From positions 2,480,001-2,544,000 of the forward strand of contig JAWLAG010000001.1 of the NCBI GenBank assembly GCA_041395505.1: a stretch of 64,000 bases of DNA, in the 5' to 3' direction. Both the position numbers and the translations under genes were made by a program. How positions within the stretch are numbered: the first letter of the stretch is position 1; every line of letters begins with the position of its first letter. Shown piece after piece: positions 54,117 through 61,315 of the stretch. The stretch is from Steroidobacteraceae bacterium. GTDB lineage: Bacteria > Pseudomonadota > Gammaproteobacteria > Steroidobacterales > Steroidobacteraceae. A model generated the notes under the pieces. The model searched no databases. It was not told the DNA's origin and worked only from the letters and a program-made list of their open reading frames with translations.

Positions 54117-55445
54117 ATGAGCGATGCTGGCCTGCCGATCCTGCTCATCGTCCTGGACGGCCTGGGCGATCGCCCCTGCCCGCAACTCGATGGTCAAACG
54201 CCCTGTGAAGCCGCAAATACGCCGGTGCTCGATGCGCTGGCGGCGGCGGGAACCAGCGGAATTCACCTGCCTTTCGGTCTAGGCCGAGCGACATCGAGCG
54301 AACACGCGCACTGGGCCATGTTCGGCTACTCGACTGTACCGTTCCCGGGCCGCGCCGCTCTTGAGGCCTATGGTGTCGGACATCAGCCGCCGCATGATGT
54401 GGCCATTTTTCATCTTGCACTACGTGCAGGGGAAGCGCGCGGCAACCAGCTCTTCCTTGGTGCTCGCGCACGTGCGCAGGAGGATCGCGAATACGCGGCC
54501 GGGTTGATGCAGGCGCTAGCGGGCCGGCAAGTTGGCGAACACGTTTTCGAATTGCTGCCGTTGCGCACCGGCGAGGCAATTCTGGTCGTGCGCGGCGCAC
54601 TCTCCTGCGACATCAGCGACAGCGATGCACTATTCGATCACCTGCACCCGTGGATGGAGCCGTTGCCCCTATCGGAATCGGCACGCCCCGAACACGCTGC
54701 CCGCCTCGCAGTCACAATGCGCCGCTGGCTGCAGGACAGTCGCCGCATCCTGCTCGGGCATCCGGACAATGCCGTGCGCCGAGCAATGGGATTGCCAGCG
54801 CTCGAAGTCGCCGTGACCAAGTGGGCAAGCTGGATCGATCCCCGACTCCCCGGCTTCAGCCGCCACACCGGCCTGCGTGGTGCCGCTGTGACCGACACAG
54901 CTTTGTATCGTGGCCTGGCGCGCATACTCGGCTTGTCCCTGATCGACATTCCCTATGATGAAACGGACCCAACTGGCGACATGACTCGTCGGCTTGAGGC
55001 GGCGGCGCATCTGTTGCGCGATGCCGATTTCGTTCACTTGCACGTAAAAGCAACAGACGAAGCGGCGCATACCAAATGCCCCGAACTGAAGCGCGACGTC
55101 ATAGCCGCAATTGATCGCGGCCTCGAGCCACTCGGCAAGCTGGCAACACGCGCCGTTGTCGCAATTACGGGCGACCATGCATCTCCTTCAATTGGAGACC
55201 TGCTGCACAGTGGAGACCCGACACCATTTCTGGTGATTGCGCCGACGGTTCGGCCAGACGATGTTCAGCGCTTTGGCGAGCGTTTCGCCCAACACGGCAA
55301 CTATGGTCACCTTCGAGCCGAAGACCTGCTGCCGTTGTTGGTCGGACTGGCGAACAAGCCGTTTTTCAAGGGCCACAGACCCGGGCCGTGGTTGTCGCAC
55401 GCGCTGCCGAGCTCACCCGCCGCAATGCCAATTGACGAATGTTGA
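54117..55445 (+). CDS. Archaeal-type 2,3-BPG-independent phosphoglycerate mutase-like protein
   Basis: A 442-residue member of the alkaline-phosphatase superfamily (ApgM group). Visible are ILLIVLDGLGDRPCPQLDGQTP (first metal Asp), the phosphorylatable Ser in ATSSEHAHWAMFGYST, PGRAALEAYGVG, VKATDEAAH, and ITGDHASPS. The motifs follow archaeal ApgM closely, so mutase or phosphatase chemistry is possible. As bacteria normally use other mutases for glycolysis, a specialised substrate is plausible. No strong ribosome-binding site precedes the ATG at 54117. Confidence 0.88.
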   Translation: MSDAGLPILLIVLDGLGDRPCPQLDGQTPCEAANTPVLDALAAAGTSGIHLPFGLGRATSSEHAHWAMFGYSTVPFPGRAALEAYGVGHQPPHDVAIFHLALRAGEARGNQLFLGARARAQEDREYAAGLMQALAGRQVGEHVFELLPLRTGEAILVVRGALSCDISDSDALFDHLHPWMEPLPLSESARPEHAARLAVTMRRWLQDSRRILLGHPDNAVRRAMGLPALEVAVTKWASWIDPRLPGFSRHTGLRGAAVTDTALYRGLARILGLSLIDIPYDETDPTGDMTRRLEAAAHLLRDADFVHLHVKATDEAAHTKCPELKRDVIAAIDRGLEPLGKLATRAVVAITGDHASPSIGDLLHSGDPTPFLVIAPTVRPDDVQRFGERFAQHGNYGHLRAEDLLPLLVGLANKPFFKGHRPGPWLSHALPSSPAAMPIDEC

Positions 55446-55465
55446 CATCCCCGAGGATCGATTTC

Positions 55466-56761
55466 ATGACGCCATCACTACCCGAATCTCTCGATGTCGA
55501 GCTTAGCCCGCCCGCTCACCTCGGCGATATCCTGTCCCGCATCGCGGCACTGTACGCGAGCGAAGTGGCGCCGCGCGAACATGCGTTGCGCCATCGGCTC
55601 GAGGACGAGCAACAGTATCTCGACTCGGACGGGCGATTGCACCCGCAGATCATCGAGGCGCGTCGCGAGATCATGCGCGCGGCAGGCAAGGCAGGGGTAT
55701 ACAGCGCCCATTTGCCGCAACGGGTTGGCGGCGCTGGTCTCGGCAGGGCGGACATGATCTATCTCGAGGAGAAGGTCTATGGCTATGGCTGCGGACTCAA
55801 CCCGGCGCTGCTATCGTGGTCGGAAGGCGCAACCCCGCGGCTGCTCTATTGTCATGACTACCAGCGCGAGCAATTCGTCGATCCACTGGTGCGCGGCGAA
55901 AAAACCAGCCTGCATGCGGTAACCGAGTCGGGCGCGGGCTCCAATCTTTTCGACATGAAGACCCACGCCCGCCTCGATGGTCGCGACTGGATACTCAATG
56001 GCGCCAAGGCCTACATCACCAACGCCTTCGATGCCGACGTGGCGCAGGTACTGGCGATCACCGATCCTGGCGCAGGACGGCGCTCATTCAGCTATTTCAT
56101 GTTCGATACGCGCGAGCATCTGGGTCGTGGCTATCGCACTGGACGCGTCTACCAGACCATGTTCGGCGATGGCTACACGGGTGAGCTTTTCTTCGACGAC
56201 CTGCGCCTGCCGCATAGCGCACTCATCGGCGAACGCGGCCAGGGCTTCGACATAGCCGTCATGTCCTTCAACTACACCCGAATGCGCCGCGCCGGCATGT
56301 GCTCGGGCTGGTCGAAATTCCTGATCGAACGAAGCCTGGAGCGGGTCCGTTCGCGTCAAGTTGGCGATCGCCCGCTCGGTGCCAACCAGGGTATTCAGTG
56401 GATGTTAGCGGACATGTACGTTGACTGGCTGCAGACACGCTCACTGTCGCTGGAGGTTGCTCGCAGCATTGATGACCCCGGCCCTTGGTATGCCCTGCCC
56501 CGTCCCAAACATGAGATACGGCGGATCTGCGCGCTAAAGGTCAGCAATGACGAGTCCTTCTACCGCATCGCCGATCGCGCGCTGCAAGTGCATGGCGGTT
56601 ACGGCGTAATGCGCAACAACGTCATCAACAAGCTGTTTCAGATTGCCCGCAATCTGCGCATTCCGGGCGGGACGGATGAAGTGCAGCGCACGACCATCGC
56701 CGAAACCCTTGGGTTGCGCTTCGAGGAATCGAAGTCGCGTGCGACGACGCGTCGCGGCTGA
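55466..56761 (+). CDS. Acyl-CoA dehydrogenase family protein
   Basis: A 431-residue flavoprotein. ACAD features are HAVTESGAGSNLFDMKTHARLDGRDWILNGAKAYITNA (FAD/substrate loop), a helical C-terminal domain, and the closing RIADRALQVHGGYGVMRNNVINKLFQIARNLRIPGGTDEVQRTTIAETLG block. The segment PGGTDEVQRTTIAETLG indicates a dehydrogenase-like protein, but I cannot confirm the catalytic glutamate. The ATG at 55466 (MTPSLPES) has GAGGAT upstream; an upstream ATG at 55439 would overlap the preceding gene's end. It is followed 3 bp later by selD. Confidence 0.92.
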   Translation: MTPSLPESLDVELSPPAHLGDILSRIAALYASEVAPREHALRHRLEDEQQYLDSDGRLHPQIIEARREIMRAAGKAGVYSAHLPQRVGGAGLGRADMIYLEEKVYGYGCGLNPALLSWSEGATPRLLYCHDYQREQFVDPLVRGEKTSLHAVTESGAGSNLFDMKTHARLDGRDWILNGAKAYITNAFDADVAQVLAITDPGAGRRSFSYFMFDTREHLGRGYRTGRVYQTMFGDGYTGELFFDDLRLPHSALIGERGQGFDIAVMSFNYTRMRRAGMCSGWSKFLIERSLERVRSRQVGDRPLGANQGIQWMLADMYVDWLQTRSLSLEVARSIDDPGPWYALPRPKHEIRRICALKVSNDESFYRIADRALQVHGGYGVMRNNVINKLFQIARNLRIPGGTDEVQRTTIAETLGLRFEESKSRATTRRG

Positions 56762-56764
56762 TGC

Positions 56765-57799
56765 ATGGACACCTTTGCGCCAGCACGACGGAGTCTGTCA
56801 ACCGGGCTGCGAACCCTGGCGCGATGTGGCGGTTGTGCCGCCAAGATCCCCCCCGCACTCCTCGAGTCGCTGACCTCCGCGATTGCCGCAATCGGTCCGA
56901 CTGACCCCCGACTGCTGAGCGGGCTCGATCCAAGCGACGATGCTGCGGTTATCGCGCTCGAGGGTGAACAGGCATTGGTGGCGAGCGTGGACTTCTTCCC
57001 GCCGCTGGTCGACTCCGCCGCGGATTACGGCGCCATCGCGGCGGCAAACGCCGTGAGCGACATCTATGCGATGGGCGGTGCGGTCGCGTTCGCACTGGCA
57101 TTGAGCGGGTTTCCCGAATCGGTCGCCGCCGCCGTCGTCACGGAGGTCCATGCGAGTGCCGCAATGACCATCGCCGAGTGCGGCGGACGCATCATCGGCG
57201 GACACTCGATCCGCTGTGCGGAGCCGATATTCGGCCTGTGTGTTTTCGGCTTCGTCAATCGCGATCGCATATGGCGCAAATCGGGGGCATGCCCAGGAGA
57301 TGCGCTCATGATATCCAAGGCGGTTGGCAGCGGACTGCTGCTTTCGGCCAAGGGTGCACGCAACGAGCGTATCGCAGTCGAGGCCATGCGCGTCACCAAT
57401 GCAAGCGCGGCTCGGACACTTCTGCAGCTTCGTCGACCACCTCATGCAGTCACCGATGTTTCCGGGTTCGGACTGATAGGTCACACCGCGGAAATGGCCA
57501 TCCGGTCCCGGATCGTCATCGAACTGCGCGCCGCTGCGGTGCCATTGCTGCCAGGCGCTATTGCAGCTGCCAACGCCGGTGTTCGAACCCGGGCCCATTC
57601 CAGCGAGCCGCCGTCAGGCTGCAAAGTGGACATCGATGAGAAAATTTCCCCATCGCTGCGCGTCCTGCTGCAAGATCCGCAGACATCCGGCGGCCTGCTC
57701 GCGGCGGTGGATCGCGAATGCGTCGATGAACTCGAGGCCAGCGGATTCGTCCATATCGGGGATGTTCGCACCGGCGATCCCGGAGTGCGCATTCTCTAG
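56765..57799 (+). CDS. selD: Selenide, water dikinase (selenophosphate synthetase)
   Basis: A 344-residue enzyme making selenophosphate from selenide and ATP. The catalytic Cys24 and Lys27 (CGGCAAKI) align with the Cys17/Lys20 pair of E. coli SelD. Further family marks are DFFPPLVDSAADYGAIAAANAVSDIYAMGG, IIGGHSIRCAEPIFGL and LQDPQTSGGLL. It lacks the fused oxidoreductase domain common in other bacteria. No selenium-using gene (selA, selB, selU) is in the window, so its partner is elsewhere. It starts 3 bp after the acyl-CoA dehydrogenase stop. Confidence 0.9.
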   Translation: MDTFAPARRSLSTGLRTLARCGGCAAKIPPALLESLTSAIAAIGPTDPRLLSGLDPSDDAAVIALEGEQALVASVDFFPPLVDSAADYGAIAAANAVSDIYAMGGAVAFALALSGFPESVAAAVVTEVHASAAMTIAECGGRIIGGHSIRCAEPIFGLCVFGFVNRDRIWRKSGACPGDALMISKAVGSGLLLSAKGARNERIAVEAMRVTNASAARTLLQLRRPPHAVTDVSGFGLIGHTAEMAIRSRIVIELRAAAVPLLPGAIAAANAGVRTRAHSSEPPSGCKVDIDEKISPSLRVLLQDPQTSGGLLAAVDRECVDELEASGFVHIGDVRTGDPGVRIL

Positions 57800-57832
57800 G
57801 GCAGCTCTGCGCTATTTCGTAAGGAGCCAATC

Positions 57833-58858
57833 ATGCCGAGCGCACGCTTCGTCAAATATGTGGCCATCGCGTTGGCGACCCAGTTGCTCGTTGGCGCGGC
57901 ACTCGCCGGTCCGGGCTATGATTTCGATCGTCACGAACTCGAATCGATCCTCGCCGATCTCAAGGCCTGGCTGCCCGGGCAGTGGAGTTCTGCGCCCCAG
58001 GTCTGGTACGAGCGCAATGTACGCATGCCGGCCGAAGGCGAACACGAGCACTGGCATCGTACTTTCGCGCTGATCGATGCGCCGCAGGTCGGCGACGTCG
58101 TGTTCTACGGACAGATCAATGTCGGCGGCAGCGATGGCCCGCTGTTGCCGGGAAGCCAGATCCTGTACAAGGCATGGATCGATCCGCAACGCAGCGTCGT
58201 GGCGATCAACGGCCAGGGACCGGTGGATCCCCAGCGCTACGCCGACCTGCACGCCCACCCGGAGTTGTGGCACGAAGTGCGCATGCGGGATCCGGACGGT
58301 ATCCATTGCGATTTCATCTGGCGTCGGGACGGCGATCAGATTGTGGGCGTACTCGACGGCAAGAGCGACGAATACAGAAAATACGGCCCGGGAACCTGCA
58401 GCTATGTTTCAAAACGCACCAACGCCGAATTCATGGCCGACGCGGAATGGGTTCTGACACCAGAGACACTCTGGCTCTATGATCTGAACATGATGGGCGG
58501 ACGGCGCATGCTCGGTCGCAAGGACCATACGCACATTCGCCTCTATCGTGCCCATCCCTTCCGTTGCCACGTGCGCGATGCGACTGGACGACACGAATTT
58601 GCCGCGCACGACCGCGGATACACCATGCCGACCAGCAGCACCGCCGCGGATACCTACCGGCTGACGCTGCTGCGCGCGTTCTTCCCGGGCGACGATGATC
58701 ATGGCCTGCGTGATGAATTGCGCCTGCAGCTTGCAGGCAAGGACGCAGGCGCACCGCAGATTACGCTGGCGAGCGCAGCACCTGCTGCCGGTCGCATTCG
58801 CGCGAGGCATGAAAACCTGAGCGTCGACTGCCGGCAATTGCAGAGCGGCAAGCCATGA
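57833..58858 (+). CDS. Exported CpeT/CpcT-like protein
   Basis: A 341-residue protein with a signal peptide (to about LAGPG). The mature part begins DFDRHELESILADLKAWLPGQW and contains VFYGQINVGG and a CHCD/WRR segment; this pattern is reminiscent of the CpcT/CpeT (DUF1001) family, which in cyanobacteria attaches phycobilins, but non-cyanobacterial homologues have no known role. The match is partial and uncertain. The ATG has AAGGAG 6 bases upstream and the gene overlaps the next by 4 bp. Confidence 0.6.
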   Translation: MPSARFVKYVAIALATQLLVGAALAGPGYDFDRHELESILADLKAWLPGQWSSAPQVWYERNVRMPAEGEHEHWHRTFALIDAPQVGDVVFYGQINVGGSDGPLLPGSQILYKAWIDPQRSVVAINGQGPVDPQRYADLHAHPELWHEVRMRDPDGIHCDFIWRRDGDQIVGVLDGKSDEYRKYGPGTCSYVSKRTNAEFMADAEWVLTPETLWLYDLNMMGGRRMLGRKDHTHIRLYRAHPFRCHVRDATGRHEFAAHDRGYTMPTSSTAADTYRLTLLRAFFPGDDDHGLRDELRLQLAGKDAGAPQITLASAAPAAGRIRARHENLSVDCRQLQSGKP

Positions 58859-59421
58859 GGCGAATCGCGGGCAACGCCCGCTCATTGCCATTCGCTTTGC
58901 TGTTGGCGCTTGCGGCCATAGCGAGCCCAGCCTCGGAAGTTGCCGGCACGCTCCTGCGCACGACGTTGATAGTCGAGGACATGCAACGCTCGCTCGACTT
59001 CTACGCGACGCTCGGTTTCAAACCGGCGCAGGAAATCAGCGGTCCACGCAGTCCGGACAGCCCCTTCCCGGTCAACGCCCGGTCGCGCGAATCACGGCTG
59101 ATCATCCTCGCGAGCGCGACACAACAAGGAAGCACCATTGCACTGCTGACCTTCGCGAAGCCCGCGCCCCGCTGGACACGCCGACGCGAGCGCCGAGTCG
59201 GTATCGGCGACATGGTTTTCGTGATCGGCGTGGAAGATGCCCGAGCGATCCACGCCGACCTGCATGCCGCCGGCATCAAGACGGTCGAGGAACCGTTTTC
59301 CTTCATATCTCGAACGCGCACTTCCGACGGCCGCGAACAACAGGGCTGGGTGTTCCATTTGTACGATCCCGACGGCTATTTGATAGAAATCTTCCAGCCA
59401 CCACGCCCTATCGGCGACTGA
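58855..59421 (+). CDS. Exported VOC (glyoxalase/bleomycin-resistance) family protein
   Basis: A 188-residue protein with an unusual N-terminal signal peptide (SLPFALLLALAAIASPASE). The VOC core is TTLIVEDMQRSLDFYATLGFKPAQE and the closing GWVFHLYDPDGYLIEIFQ, with the metal Glu at the end. Cytosolic VOC proteins are common; export is unusual. It overlaps the CpeT-like gene (ATGA at 58855) and ends the seven-gene series. Substrate unknown. Confidence 0.85.
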   Translation: MRRIAGNARSLPFALLLALAAIASPASEVAGTLLRTTLIVEDMQRSLDFYATLGFKPAQEISGPRSPDSPFPVNARSRESRLIILASATQQGSTIALLTFAKPAPRWTRRRERRVGIGDMVFVIGVEDARAIHADLHAAGIKTVEEPFSFISRTRTSDGREQQGWVFHLYDPDGYLIEIFQPPRPIGD

Positions 59422-59423
59422 AA

Positions 59424-60692
59424 TCAGCCGGTCCGCGAACCGAGCCGTTGCTGGATCTCGTCCACGTCGATTCCCGAGGGCACCGGTTGCAGCGTCAGGT
59501 ACAGGAAACCCGCCGTGAACAACGGCAGGACGGTTCCGGCAGCCATGGCCATGGTCCATCCGTAGTGATCGGACAGCCAGCCAATCAACAACGGGCCGGT
59601 CGCTTGCCCAAGATTGACGGGCAGTGAGCCGCAGACACTGATTCCGGTTGCACGCAGGCGCGTCGGGAACATCTCGGCAATGAACGCAAACTTGACCGCC
59701 GCCGTACCCAGAAGGAACACGGCAGCGCAGGAGAACCCGATCAGGCTCGAGAGGTAATCGCGACTCAACCACAGGAACAGCGCGTAGAAGGTGCCGCCGA
59801 GAAACGTCCACAAGACAGTGGTGGTACGGCGTGTCAGGTGAAACTCGCCAACCCAGGCGGCGAGCACATAGCCAAGTACTCCAATGAGGTTCGCAAGTCC
59901 CACCAGCACCGACGTGCCGCCGATATCGAATCCGCGCGCTTCGTGGAAATAAAGTGGCGCGAAGATGAACGCGCCACCATAGGCGATGACGAAGCAGTAC
60001 TGGGCAAGAAACAGCGCGATGCTGCGACGTCGCATGTGAGGCGCAAAGAGTTCGCCAATCTTCGCGCGCTGCGCAGGGTCGGATGCAGCGGCAAATCGTT
60101 GTGACTCTCTGAGGCCACGCTGGATCACGAACACGAACGGCAGGCTGGCCAGTCCGAATACGAACATTGCACGCCAGCCGAAACGCTCGAGCACGAGCAG
60201 ACCGATGAGCGATGCGAGGAACCATCCTATCGGGTAGGCAATCTGCAGCAAACCCGCCATGAATCCGCGAACCCTGGCAGGTGCTTCCTCGGCTATGAGC
60301 GCTCCGGTCGCCGGGTAGAGCAGCCCGCCGGTCGCAAGGCTCGCCGCGCGTACCAGCGTCAGGCTGAAGACGCCCCGGACCAGCGAATGAGCCGAAACGA
60401 ACAGCGATGACAGTACCGTGCCCAACATGAGCATCCGGCGCCGACCCGCGCGGTCGGCGAGATTGCCGAGAGCAACCAGACCGAGCCCGCCGCAGACGAA
60501 CGCCACGCCGGTCATGAGCCCGAGCTGCGTGCGGCTCAGGTCGAACTCCTTGCGAATGAGCGGCAATGCATAACCCCACATCGCGAGGTCCATCTGGCTG
60601 AACAGATAAGCACCGAAACAGATGAGCCAGACCCGCAGCGGGTAGCCGCGCATCAATTGCCGGACGGTGCGAAAATGAGTGAGCAGATCCAT
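59424..60692 (-). CDS. MFS transporter (sugar/acid transporter-like)
   Basis: A 422-residue, 12-helix major facilitator. LGNLADRAGRRRMLMLG is the loop motif, and the second half has EMFPTRLRATGISVCGSLPVNLGQATGPL, which is typical of the metabolite:H+ symporter branch. It starts at 60692 (MDLLTHF); the longer frame is antisense to the DUF938 gene. The tail is convergent with the VOC gene (2-bp gap). Substrate unknown. Confidence 0.88.
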   Translation of the reverse strand: MDLLTHFRTVRQLMRGYPLRVWLICFGAYLFSQMDLAMWGYALPLIRKEFDLSRTQLGLMTGVAFVCGGLGLVALGNLADRAGRRRMLMLGTVLSSLFVSAHSLVRGVFSLTLVRAASLATGGLLYPATGALIAEEAPARVRGFMAGLLQIAYPIGWFLASLIGLLVLERFGWRAMFVFGLASLPFVFVIQRGLRESQRFAAASDPAQRAKIGELFAPHMRRRSIALFLAQYCFVIAYGGAFIFAPLYFHEARGFDIGGTSVLVGLANLIGVLGYVLAAWVGEFHLTRRTTTVLWTFLGGTFYALFLWLSRDYLSSLIGFSCAAVFLLGTAAVKFAFIAEMFPTRLRATGISVCGSLPVNLGQATGPLLIGWLSDHYGWTMAMAAGTVLPLFTAGFLYLTLQPVPSGIDVDEIQQRLGSRTG

Positions 60693-60709
60693 GAGCCCGA
60701 CCAAGCATA

Positions 60710-61315
60710 ATGCCTGATCCCGAAATAAGCCTGCTTTTTTCCCCAGCCAGCGAGCGCAACAAGGCACCGATCCTGGAAAGACTGCGCGTCGAGCTGGCGG
60801 ATTGTCGCGAGGTGCTGGAAATCGGCAGCGGCACTTTGCAGCACGCGATCCATTTTTCCGTGGCCATGCCCTGGCTGCGCTGGCAGCCAACCGACACAGC
60901 AGCGCAATTCGCCGCGCTGAACCGCGCCTGCGCGAGCGCATCGATTGCAAATATTGCCACGCCGCTGGAACTCGATGTCGATCAGCCGCAATGGCCGGAG
61001 ACTGATGCCGATGCCATGTTCAGTGCCAACACGCTGCATATCATGGCCTGGCCGAGCGTGGTTGGAATGTTTCGGCAGCTTGGACTGATGGCGGGCCTGC
61101 GCCGGGTGATCATTTATGGCCCGTTCAAGTACCGCGGCGCGTTTACGACTGCAAGCAATGAGCAGTTCGATCAGAGCCTGAAGCGGCGCGACCGCAATAG
61201 CGGGATCCGCGACTTCGAAGCGGTGAACCAGCTAGCGCAGCAATCGCAGCTGCGACTCGCTGCGGACCATGCGATGCCAGCCAACAACCAGCTGTTGGTC
61301 TGGCATCGCAATTGA
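60710..61315 (+). CDS. DUF938 family methyltransferase-like protein
   Basis: A 201-residue protein of the DUF938 family: FSPASERNKAPILERLRVELADCREVLEIGSGTLQHAIHFSVAMPWLRWQPTD. The GSGTLQHA motif corresponds to SAM motif I, so a methyltransferase fold is expected, without known substrate. It is divergent from the MFS gene (17 bp between starts) and ends directly against the end of the RND gene. Confidence 0.9.
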   Translation: MPDPEISLLFSPASERNKAPILERLRVELADCREVLEIGSGTLQHAIHFSVAMPWLRWQPTDTAAQFAALNRACASASIANIATPLELDVDQPQWPETDADAMFSANTLHIMAWPSVVGMFRQLGLMAGLRRVIIYGPFKYRGAFTTASNEQFDQSLKRRDRNSGIRDFEAVNQLAQQSQLRLAADHAMPANNQLLVWHRN

